DNA of 64,000 bases, taken from assembly GCA_051294375.1 (NCBI GenBank), contig JBJCIZ010000239.1, forward strand, positions 6,557,545 through 6,621,544, written 5' to 3'. Source of the DNA: Paraspadella gotoi (lineage: Eukaryota; Chaetognatha). Shown here piece by piece: positions 54,285 to 64,000 of the stretch (the first letter of the stretch is position 1; each line of letters begins with the position of its first letter). The notes below the pieces were generated by a model. That model saw only the letters and a program-made list of their open reading frames with translations, did no database searches and was not told the DNA's origin. The position numbers and the translations under genes were made by a program.

Positions 54285-57200
54285 TCCGCTTCGCTTCCGA
54301 ATAAAAAAAATGGTCGCCGAATTTTAAAAGATTTCGTCGAATCGTCGAAATTAAATTAAATTGGGGAAACTCAACTCGTTATTTGTCACTCCTGACTGAT
54401 AATTTGTCACTCCTGACTGATAATTTGTCACTCCTGAATTGATGATTTGCGACTCCTTAACATGTGATGCAGTTAAGGAAACAATGATACAGTGATAACT
54501 CAATTTCATAATAACGCGAGGATGACAGTAAATTAAAAAAAAACCATTATAATTAATACTTGTAATAAAGCAAAAGATTGTTTCATACCCAATACCCATG
54601 TTAGTCAAGCATTCATTGTTGAACTTGTCTCTTCTTGTTTTGCCATGTCATGTTGTCATGTTTTCTTTCTCTTTACATTCCCATTCCCAGGCTTGACCAA
54701 TATTCCATGCGCAAACCTCAGAGGGACGAGCGCTACTTTTCTCTTCTCTTTTCAATATTTTTTTGGTATTGTTAAGTAGTTCATTCTTTAATAGTGAATC
54801 AAAACTTAGAATAGTATTTACTACCAGATTTTATATGCAAAAATTTATCGATTGTTATTTTATAATACACTAAAATAATCACTGACGTTTTCTATTTCTA
54901 ATATAAGTTTTATTTTTTTCATGCTCTCACAATACGCTGAGCTACTAAAAAGAATGCAACATTGGTTGAATTTGCTCTGCTGCTCGGCGACCGACGGATG
55001 ATTAGATACTTAAAACCATTACCTAAATATGTATATACTGTATAGAATATACGTATATGTATGTATAAGATGTAGTAAGTAATATTTCGAATTAGCGAGC
55101 TATGTAGATTGAATTATTGAAGGAAGGACTAATTAAGAAATTGGATAAACTGACTAAGTATTTCTATGAAGAGTCGGGAAGACCCTACGGTCTCAGTACG
55201 GCGCGATGTACGTAAGGTATAGGCGCCATTATTATAAAGGATGCTGCCACAGGTAAAATTGTAAGATACGCCGAATAACAAACAATATGGAACGCTAGTA
55301 GATATTTCTATTGGCTAAAGAGAAAAAATTCTAAAAGAAGAAAAATGAAAAACTTCTATTTAGAAAGAGTTTACACTAGTCTCTAGACTGCGCCATGCTT
55401 AAAAGCTGACACGCACTGGGTAATAGTGTAAACAAAGAGACCTTTTTTAAACCTTACATTAATAAAAAGCAATTTTATAGAATGCCTGTAAAATTTCTTT
55501 TTTGGTTCTTAAGTTCACACAGTATCAGCCACTCTTGGTTTAAGTACCATCTCCTGTGAGCTTATGAAATCAATTAACTGGTGTAGTTGGGACTCTCTGT
55601 GTAAAATCTCATGTTAAATTGCTTAATGTAATCTACTGCGGAGCAATCAGATGAAAGAAAAATACTTACTTATTATTTTTGCTACTGGGCAAAATTCCAT
55701 TGCTGCAGTCTACTATATTGTTCTCAGATTTCCATTTCTGGCATGTATAAAGAGCCATACTCTCTGGTGTTATTGTGCATGGGCTGTAACAAAGGGCATA
55801 TTGTTGTATACAGCTGAAAAAATAAAGATTTCAGCTGCAGCGAAACATTTAAATTTTTGACTAAATGATTTTTCGGGCGGTTGAAAATATCCACATCTAA
55901 TTCCCCTAAACTGTGCTAAGTAAGGCGTTTTAAAAGGGGAGACCATATGAACTTTCAACCAAAATATCAATGGCGTAGGGTAAAGCAGTGGCTAGCGAGG
56001 CTGTAGCTCAATTCTTTCAGAAAGGCATTTATGAAGAGCAGCTGTATTATTTTGGGTGTGCTGTGGGCATGAGTGGTTTTTGCAGCAGTGCTTGTCGCAT
56101 TGGCTATTAATAGTTAGAACAAGGGTCTGGTTATGTATCTTTAATTAAAATTTTTTCCTTTAAATGCACCCGATCCGTCAAAAAAATAAAAAGAGTGAAG
56201 TGATACGGATTTTCCTAAGTTTTGAATCGATATCCCCTGTAGTAATTGATACGTATTCTTAAGTCAGAGGCTTTTCTTCAATACTTTCAAACCGCAACTT
56301 GTTTTTTCTCTGCTTCACTAACGAGGAGTTAGTTTTCTATGCTTTCTCAAGCTGCTACCATGCTACACATGCTTAGCATCCTGCCTTTTGAATCCGACTT
56401 CAAAAGCTTGCCCTCTGCCACCGTTTAATTTCGCATCCTTGTCAACACACTATTTTCGCTTTGGTCACCCGTTAACTCGCCTTTGGTTCCGTTCTCGCTC
56501 TCTTCTCGCGCTTTAGCACTTCTTTCCGAAAGCGGCCCAATTTTGAGGTTAAACATAGAATTAAAAGAATTTTTTTACTTCGATAATTGATTGTCAATTG
56601 AAACTTTAATGAATGAGATTTTATGGATTAAGACCATAAAGGATTGGGGTACTGAAGGAGTTTAAAAGTTGTTAAGACATCGCTGTTATAAAAAGGTTAT
56701 AAATTTGTTTAAGTGTGTCATTTATGATTAAGGTTAGGTGTATTGCATCTTGGTCAATTATAAAGTGCATGCTGGTGATCGACACTGATTTTTCTTGTCT
56801 TCCTCATTTTGTTATGAACTTTGGAGGGAACAGAAATGTCCTCTGAAGAGATCGAGTGCTTATTCAAAATATAAATACGTCATGGTTGTCGATCGCAGAG
56901 ACAAATTGGTTTTCTTTTAATTATTCAGCAATAGTAAATAGCCAATCAAAAGCTATTAGAAGATTTATGTTAGGAGATAAAGTTGGGGTCAGGAATTAGT
57001 TTTTAAAGTTTTAGTTAAGGAACTAAGGGTTAATAGAAATAGAGATAAACTTAGGGATAGGATTAGCTATTAAGGTATTTATATTAAGGTTTAAAGATAA
57101 AGTTAAGTACTTTCTAAAATCAACGAAAAATGTTTAGTACTAACCGCTTGGATTCATTAATAAATAATTATTTAATTAAATAAAAAAGGTTTTATATGTG

Positions 57201-57540
57201 TCACAATGACAGGTGCTGTTTACTTATTACATACTTATACAAGTAACTTTTTTAAATTTTAATTTTTTTTGTAATAACAATATCAAATAAGTCTTACATG
57301 TGTATTGTTTAGAACAATTTATAGGAACTGTCCTTATAAAATCAGGGAATATCTACATTGTTGTTGATCGTTAAGGAGTACGGTGCTTTACATATTGGTC
57401 TAAAATTAATTAATATATCAAGAACCCCCCTACCTATGATACTTTTTAGAATGAGTTTTTTATGTGAAAATTCGTTTAAGCCCTCAATTGTTGAGCAGAG
57501 TAAGTTATAGCCGATTGTCCATGAAAGAGTTAAGTAAAAA
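54285..57540 (-). repeat. Block X, right arm of the palindrome (error-rich copy)
   Basis: Reverse complement of 51,331-54,172, with frequent single-base insertions and some scrambled parts (55,000-55,440; 57,290-57,430). Landmarks: CGCAACTTGTTTTTTCTCTG (56,288), GGCATTTATGAAGAGCAGC (56,023). The arm near the centre (54,285-54,960) is still clean. Confidence 0.85.
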
Positions 57541-57790
57541 TTTGGAAAAGGCGCTTTCGAAAAATAGTGCGCGCTTATGTTCCGCTTGTTCCAAAAACGC
57601 CCAGCCGACGAAGGCAGCAAGGCGCCGCAGTTGACATCTATTAAAAGATTTGTTCCAGGCGGTACAACACAACAACACAACAAAGAATAACAACAACGAA
57701 CAACAAACAACAACCGCTTTCCTCTTCTTAAAAAAAACGGAGCTGCAAACGGAAAATCCTATTCTTGATCGTCTCATCCACGCGCGCGAT
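57541..57790 (+). repeat. Block Y, copy 1: GGCGCTTTCGAAAA motif and AAC repeats
   Basis: GGCGCTTTCGAAAAATAGTG (57,549), CCAGCCGACGAAGGCAGCAA, GTTGACATCTATTAAAAG and an AACAACA-rich tract. The same order occurs at 63,738-63,960. Confidence 0.8.
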
Positions 57791-57948
57791 GAGAGAGAAG
57801 AGAGAGAGAAGAGAGAGAGAAGTAGAGAGAGGAGAGAGAGAGAGAAGAAAGCACAGAGAGATAGAGAAAACCACAGAAGAGGAAAGAGATAAGGAGGAAA
57901 AAAAGGAATGAAAATAATTTGGAGGAAAAGTTTAGATTAAAGAGAAAC

Positions 57949-57984
<36 letters not shown>

Positions 57985-58140
57985 AGAAGAGAGAGAGAGA
58001 GGAGAGAGAAAGTTGTTCGGCAACTAATTGTGTCTGAAAACTTTTTTTGGCGGTAGTGTTTTTAAAAAAACAAACTATTTTATCTTTGTTGCCTCTCTCT
58101 TAGCGCGCCTGTATAGTTCCATACTCTCTCTCTCTCTCTC
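57791..58140. repeat. GA arrays and TC array with unique spacer
   Basis: GA arrays at 57,790-57,860 and 57,953-58,010, unique sequence, then a TC array (58,122-58,145). No gene. Confidence 0.75.
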
Positions 58141-58179
58141 TCTCAGCTCTCTCTGCTCTCTCTGCCTCTTCTTTTCCAT

Positions 58180-58605
58180 TTTTTCACATCCATATGTTTA
58201 ACCTGCTTCTGGAATACATTTTTGCTCTTTTCTTTTTACGAGAAAATCGGACTTTTATGAGCTAAACATATTTTCAGACTATCTGATTAACTTAAATATT
58301 CAAGTTTATAAGTATCGTTTTAAGTGCCTTAACTGAATCATTTTCTCTTAACTTAGTATTTCAATCTCGCTCCCCTCCTTTTGTTCTATACCCTTTCTGA
58401 TTGGAGAGGCTGAGGAAACTCAAAAATTCTCTTCTGTTCTCATTTGGATGTCCAAAAAACAACGCAAGTTCAATACAATACACACTTACTTTTTTCTGTT
58501 AGCGAATTTTATTCGTTTGAACTTCATTTTAACGTTCATTGTCGCGCCGTCGACAACAGACGTAACGTCGGTATTTAGAGACACTTTAAAACGAAGGCCT
58601 GAAAT
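58180..58605 (-). repeat. Family D interspersed repeat, copy 2 (inverted)
   Basis: Reverse complement of 46,770-47,285 with substantial divergence: CATATGTTTAACC (58,192), TTCTATACCCTTTCTGATT (58,384), CGAATTTTATTCG (58,503), GTAACGTCGGTATTTAGAGA (58,561). Confidence 0.65.
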
Positions 58606-59150
58606 GTACAGACAATCTATCTTTTTTGTTCCTGACTTTTTTGTTCTCACTTTAACTTTCTTTTCGAAAGCGAGAAATCTCGTTTCCCGTTGACTAACGC
58701 GAGTAAAATCGTCGTCGAGACGTAAAAAACTTCATGGAGGAGAAGGTAGAATTGTTCTGTGTTCTGCCCGGAGAAAAACCCCCTACCTCTTCCCCCCCCA
58801 CCCGCCGTCATTCCCCTCGTTGCCGCGCTATTGTCCCCCCCCTGCCTCCGTCAGCGAGTTCTTGCGCCTTGCATTTTCCACGTTTCTCAAAGCGTCTTGC
58901 GCTTAAGACGCGAGAATCTAAAATGTCTGCCTGCAATCGAGCCATAGGACGGGGACTTTGAATTCCTCGATCAAATCACAAATCAAATCAAATGGCAATC
59001 AGAGAGCAATTGAGTACAAATAACCAAGGTAATTAGTAAGTTAAATCAACTCAATCGTTTACAAATCTAAATTAATAACAAAACCTAATTTAAACAAATT
59101 AAGTTTTATTCCAAACGTATGAAGTTTGCTACAACCAATGAAAAATATCC
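58606..59150. other. Unassigned sequence, weak open frame
   Basis: A C-rich part (58,780-58,850) lies inside a 75-codon plus frame (58,734-58,961) starting MEEKVELFCVLPGEKPP. It is Pro/Arg-rich, with no family recognised and no supporting splice sites. AT-rich DNA follows. Confidence 0.25.
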
Positions 59151-59154
59151 ATGT

Positions 59155-59880
59155 TATAAGTTAGTCGGTTCAGCCCCCTCAATAATTGACGGGCACACAC
59201 TTATATCATTCAGATAAGACATCGAATTATTATAAATTTATGGCAAAAAAAAAATGTAATGTCTGTCCGTACGTCCATTGCCCGTCGTTCCGTCCCACCT
59301 TAGCAAAAAACACCATGTTACTGCATTATTGGGATGGATGGAACTGCGAATACAATTTTGTGTGTTGGTAGGGAAGTGTGTGATTGAAGCTGGATATTAA
59401 GTTTCGATGGAATCTTCCGAGTGGAAATGAGTTTTAAATGGCAAAAACAAAAAAAATGTATTTCACTATTTGAAGCACCAATGTCCCTCATGAGTGGATG
59501 GGGCGATTGACCTTTGAATTTTGTATGTGGGTAGGACAGTGTGTGATTAAGCTGGAAAATCAAGTTTTCGATGGAGATCTTTTGATTATATTTAAATTAA
59601 ATGCAGGATGTATTAATTAAATCAAATAATAATTAATTAGTCAATTATAATTAATCCATGCAATCAGTCATACGTTTATCGTGATTATTGTCGTGGTTAG
59701 TTGGTCGAAAAGACGCTAAAAAACAATTTTACATTTGGGAAAATCAATTAATTAATTGCCTAATTGAATTAAGTTTTAATTATTAATTAATTTAAATTAT
59801 TAATTAATTAATTCAATTAATGTAAATTACCGATAATGATCAGTGGGAATCCGACATTGTTTTGCTCCAACTTGCGCCCA
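59155..59880 (+). repeat. Family A interspersed element, copy 4 (degraded)
   Basis: TTAGTCGGTTCAGCCCCCTC, ACATCGAATTATTATAA, CACCTTAGCAAAAA, two modules (59,360-59,440 and 59,520-59,580), an (ATTA)n tract and a damaged end signature ATCCGACATTGTTTTGCTCC (59,851). Modules three to five are missing. Confidence 0.7.
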
Positions 59881-60760
59881 AACTTTGGAACGGTGCGTTA
59901 GGTTACGGCTCCATCCCTATTATTAGAAAATAAAATCGTTTCAAGCTTATGAATTTACTTAAAATACTTTATAATATTGTTTAATTCTCAATTGTTTTTA
60001 AAAGCAAATGTTCTGCATGCTGAGGCTGAAAGAAATCAGGAATCCCCATAAATTAATTCGTTTAAATCCCACTAAAACACTCAAATATATAGTTAAATTT
60101 AAACTAATGTATGTTAACTGCATTATCTATCTCGCGACAAGGCCGTCGGCGGACCTGAACGTCGAAATAACACGAAAAATTTAAGAGGCGTTCCGATAAT
60201 AGAAGTGGCGGTACGGGTAGGTGTGCCGTGGTTATTAAGGGGTGGTAGCGGGTGGAGGCGCTTGTCGCGTTCACACATTCGTGGCTCGGAGATGGAAAAT
60301 TAATGACGTTCGGATCTCGAGGTATTGTGTTTATGAGCGCATTCTGTTCCACTCTTAGCCTTCAGGCGTACCCATAAAAAAGCGAACACGAGCGCACTTT
60401 TTCGCGGAAGTGCGCCATGTCTGTTTTAGATTTTTAAATTTTAATGGTTTTAAACTAATTAATTAAATTAATCAATTAAATAAATAAATTAAATAATTAA
60501 TTACATTTATTTAGCTTTAATTCTAAACATATTAAAGCTATTTCTCTTATTCCATTCCTTAATTTTTATTTCGGTACGCCTGCATCTTCAATGACAAATC
60601 TAAATTTAGTTCTAAATTTTAAGGGCCAAAAGAGTTGGCTTTTCAGAAAATATGGCCGGAAATAACGGATGGAATAAAAGAGACAACAGGGAAATATACG
60701 GAAGTAAGATCTCTAAACGGGGAACGAAGATTGATGAAAAAAAACTTGTCCGCTGAGTTT
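59881..60760. other. Intergenic sequence, no feature recognised
   Basis: Mixed AT-rich DNA with a GC-richer part (60,130-60,330). An 82-codon minus frame (60,104-60,352) has no recognisable domain. Confidence 0.4.
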
Positions 60761-60985
60761 TTTATTGAATAAAATAAGGGAAGAAGAAAACTGGAGGGAG
60801 AGGAGGAGTAGGAAAAAGGAGGAAGGAGGGAGAAGGAGGGCTGAGGAGAGAAGAGAAAGAGAGGGGGAGGGAGAAGAAGGAAAAAGGTAGGGTAGGAGTA
60901 GAAGAAGAGAGATAGAGGGAGAAAGGAGGGAAAGAGAAGAGAGGGAGAGTAAGAGAAGAGAAACGCCGCGTGCAAAACGTGAGAG
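60761..60985. repeat. Polypurine tract
   Basis: GGAGGAAGGAGGGAGAAGG-type DNA. All long frames here are its low-complexity translations. Confidence 0.85.
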
Positions 60986-61619
60986 AGAAGGGAGATGAAG
61001 TTTTCTTAAAAAAAGAAGGAGGTTTTTTGAATGGTTCTTGAATCTTGTAGCAGACCTGCGCCCCACTCAACTAGATTGGAACCAGTCTCTCTAATCTCTC
61101 TCTCTCTCGGTCTCCGTCTCTCTCTCCATCTCTTCAGCCTCCGCGTTCTACTGTAGTACCGGATAAGGACAGGCAGTGAATCTTGGGTTAGCTGGCCGTC
61201 TATCTCTCTCTCTGAGATCTCTGCTCTCGTCCGGTTGGCATGAAGGTAAATTGGGGAAAAGAAGATGAAGTCCACCAAAAGTTTTTCATCTTTTCGGGAG
61301 CGGAATTAGTTTTTCTCAGGTTATGGTTCCTGTTTTTGTGGCGCAGAAACCTTTTCCGGCGTTATTTCCCGCAAAACGGCCAATTTTCTGTTCTATAATA
61401 CTTGAACTTTTCCTTACCCAGAATCCCTACCCTTATCTCTAACCTATCCCCAATCTCTAACCTTTTTCACCTCGCATTGAGAGACGACAGTTCATTTAAT
61501 TGTTACGAGCTGAAGGCCACCTTCATGAAGACGGCTGATTCTGTAGTCAACGGCCTTATTCTCCCAAAGCGCCTATTTATTCTTTAATTTACAAATTAAA
61601 TGAGTTTTCTAGGTTTGAT
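60986..61619. other. Unassigned sequence with TC tracts
   Basis: TC arrays near 61,098-61,110 and 61,205-61,215, otherwise unique. CCCTTATCTCTAACC at about 61,430 resembles the telomere-like tracts. No gene recognised. Confidence 0.4.
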
Positions 61620-61870
61620 AATTAATTAGAGGTTTAGGGATACAAAATTAGGTCAGATATTAGATTAGGGATTAGTTCAGTGATTAGGGTTAGTCATTAG
61701 GGTTAGAATCTAGGGTTTATGGTTAGGCATTAGTTAAAGATTAAGGAATAAGGCATTTGGGGTTAGTGTTAAAGATCTAGGTTAGCGCCTAACCTAATCT
61801 TATGAATGTGTATAAAACAGATTAGTGTTAAATATTTGGGTTTAAAATTAATTCAGAGATTAAGGGTACA
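61620..61870 (+). repeat. Degenerate TTAGG/TTAGGG-like tract
   Basis: GATTAGGGATTAG, GATTAGGGTTAG and TTAGGGTTAGAATCTAGGGT repeats over about 250 bp, related to 16,815-17,000. Confidence 0.7.
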
Positions 61871-62357
61871 CCCCTGATCCCTTCTCCTTCCATAACCCCT
61901 TCCCTCCCTATCTCACCTCCCCCCCCCGACTTGTTTTAACGCACTTCACAATTGCAGGTTTTCTTCTCCACTGGTTTTCCTTTCCTTTCTTTCTCGCTCG
62001 GTTGGTCATGCAAGTCTCTCTCTCTCTCTCTTTTTCTCGGTTGCCAAGGGAACTCGGTTGGTCGCTAAGGGAGACTCTCTTCTCTTTCTCTCTCGTGCTT
62101 CTCTTCTCTAGCGCTCCCGCTCTCTCTCTCTCCTCTCTCCTCTCTCTCTTCTCTCTCTCTCTCTTCGTTCTCGAAGGAGGTTTGGCGAAAGTGACGGGGG
62201 GGGTTCTGCCAGGACCGGAAGCCGACCCGGGGGGTCGCTCATGCTCTCTCTCTCTTCTCGCTCTCACTCTCTCTATTCTCTTTTCTCTTGGTATATATTT
62301 CTCGGCCAGAGCCGGTTGCAGTAAATTGAGTCTGAATCGAACAATATGCAGTGATTG
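61871..62357 (+). promoter_or_regulatory. GC-rich, TC-rich promoter-like stretch
   Basis: TC arrays mixed with CpG-containing DNA. GTTGCCAAGGGAAC (62,040-62,053) fits the RFX X-box pattern at 13 of 14 positions, and a related GTCGCTAAGGGAGAC follows. ACCGGAAGCC (about 62,214) is ETS-like. The Ser/Leu-rich frame 62,002-62,565 crosses a gap and is not a gene. Confidence 0.25.
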
Positions 62358-62382
62358 NNNNNNNNNNNNNNNNNNNNNNNNN
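62358..62382. other. Assembly gap (25 N)
   Basis: Placeholder gap; block X resumes abruptly in mid-sequence on its right. Confidence 1.
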
Positions 62383-63700
62383 CTCAATCTTTCAGAAGCA
62401 TTTATGAAGAGCAGCTGTGATTATTTTGGGTGCTGTGGCATGAGTGGTTTTTGCAGCAGTGCTTGTCGCATTGCTTTAATAGTTAGAACAAGGTCTGGTT
62501 ATGTATCTTTAATTAAAATTTTTCCTTTAAATGCACCCGATCCGTCAAAAAATAAAAAAAGATGAAGTGATACGGATTTTCTAAGTTTTGAATCACTACC
62601 CTGTAGTAATTGATACGTATTCTTAAGTAGACTTTTCTTCAATACTTTCAACCGCAACTTGTTTTTCTCTGCTTCACTAACGAGGAGTTAGTTCTATGCT
62701 TTCTCAAGCTGCTACCATGCTTACCATGCTTACATCCCTTTTGATCCGACTCAAAAGCTTGCCCTCGCCACCTTTAAATTTCGTCCCAACACAATTTCGT
62801 CTTTTCCACCCTTAACTCGCTTTGGTCCCCAGTCTCTCCCTTTGCACTCTTTTCCGAAAGCGCCCAATTTGAGGTTAAACATAGAATTAAAAGAATTTTT
62901 TTACTTCGATAATTTTGTCAATGAAATTAATGATGAGATTATGGATTAAGACATAAGGATTGGGTAAAAGGTTAGTTTAAGGTTTAGGTTAAAATTTTAG
63001 TTAAGGATTAAGGTTAGGATTTATGTTGTTTGTTTCAGAGTTATAATTTTGGCATAAGCACTGATTTTTCTGTCTTCCTCATTTTGTTATGAACCTTTGA
63101 GGGAGACAGAAGTCTCTGAAGATCAGTGCTTATTCAAAAATAAATATCATGTTACGTCCAGAAAAAATTGGTTTTCTTTTATATTATTAGCATATAAATA
63201 CCAAATCAAACTATTAAGATTTATGGTTAGGAGATAAAGTTGGGTCAAGGAATTAGTTTTAAGTTTTAGTTAAGGATTAAGGTTATAAAAGAGATAAACT
63301 TAGGGATAGGAATTAGCTATTAGGTATTTATAATTAAGGTTTAAAGATTAAATTAAGTATTTCTAAAAAAATCAAACCAAAAAAAAATTGTTTTAGTTTA
63401 CAAACAGTGATTTTCATTAATAATATATATTTTTTTAATTATAATAATTTTATTTTTAAATATAAATATAATAAAAGGTTTTTATATAGTGTGTCCTAAT
63501 GGTACTGTCTGTTAACTTTTACATACTTTTACATATTGTTAAATTTTATTTTTGAGATAACAATATCAAAGATAAGTCCTTACCATTTATGATACTTTTT
63601 TAGAATTCAATTTTTATAAACTTTTCTGTATAAAACATTCATTTTAAATAAGTCCTACAGTTTTTTGATCAGGTATAGGAGTACCATTGGTCACACTGTA
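62383..63700 (-). repeat. Block X, partial third copy (clean)
   Basis: Near-identical reverse complement of 51,331-52,620. Landmarks: AAAGCGCCCAATTTGAGG (62,858), stem-loop at 63,052-63,131, TTAGG-like tracts at 62,940-63,015 and 63,215-63,365. It begins at a gap, so its missing part is presumably collapsed. Confidence 0.88.
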
Positions 63701-63734
63701 TAATGGTGTAAATGTACAACAAAATTTAGGAATA

Positions 63735-63955
63735 AAATTGGGCGCTTTCGAAAAATAGTGCCCTTATTTCCCTTGTTCCAAAATCCCCAGCCGACAGGCA
63801 GCAAGGCGCCCGCAGTTGACATCTATTAAAGATTGTTCCCCGGTACAACAACAACAACAACAAAAATAACAACAACAACAACAACCGCTTTCCTCTTTCT
63901 AAAAAAACGGAGCTCAAACGGAAAATCCTTTCTTGATCCTCTCTCCCGCGCCGAT

Positions 63956-63992
<37 letters not shown>

Positions 63993-64000
63993 AGGAAAGA
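63735..64000 (+). repeat. Block Y, copy 2
   Basis: GGCGCTTTCGAAAAATAGTG (63,742), CCAGCCGACAGGCAGCAAGG, (AAC)n (63,845-63,890), then a GA array at the window end. It corresponds to 57,541-57,830 with fewer extra bases. Confidence 0.85.

Overview
This window comes from a repeat-dense animal genome, probably an invertebrate. The support is indirect: very high (GA)n/(TC)n microsatellite content, a decayed LINE, a tRNA-derived SINE, foldback elements, degenerate TTAGG/TTAGGG-like tracts, and no bacterial-style gene packing. No lineage-specific gene was recognised, so I do not name a phylum or species. I found no intact, confidently identifiable protein-coding gene. Most long open frames are translated low-complexity DNA (poly-ER, poly-SL, poly-D or poly-V from GA, TC and GAC arrays).

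Layout. 1-4.2 kb: a diverged ~50-bp satellite in two opposed blocks meeting near 2,556. 4.2-8.85 kb: two copies of an interspersed element (family A) built of tandem modules, with a family B repeat and an LTR-like segment between them. 8.9-13.1 kb: pyrimidine-rich and GA tracts, a Penelope-type hammerhead-like motif, a ~310-bp near-perfect hairpin, a tRNA-derived SINE and a GC-rich stretch with CRE-like sites. 13.1-16.0 kb: a minus-strand non-LTR retrotransposon, 5'-truncated and frameshifted, with endonuclease, reverse transcriptase and C-terminal parts still visible. 16-23.6 kb: purine-rich minisatellites, a short hairpin, CpG-rich stretches and a 48-bp minisatellite. 23.6-24.5 kb: a 935-N gap.

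24.5-46.1 kb: a mosaic of direct and inverted copies of the same few kilobases. It carries two related foldback elements (FB-1, about 1 kb, flanked by TA; FB-2, about 570 bp) that share a ~220-bp hairpin core. Several junctions carry gaps of exactly 25 N, and one copy set (40.2-46 kb) is full of single-base insertions. I read much of this as gap filling with uncorrected or adapter-missed long reads, so copy number and inversions should not be trusted.

46.1-51.3 kb: mostly unique sequence, with the best promoter-like CpG-rich stretch (about 50.0-50.25 kb). 51.3-57.5 kb: a ~6-kb palindrome with one clean and one error-rich arm; its unit recurs, truncated, at 62.4-63.7 kb. 57.5-62.3 kb: GA/TC tracts, a second copy of family D, a fourth family A copy, TTAGG-like tracts and a GC-rich stretch.

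There is no operon or pathway to describe. The interesting content is structural: hairpin and foldback DNA, a possible ribozyme relic, modular repeats, and a short motif (GGCGCTTTCGAAAA-like) that recurs beside several repeat blocks.
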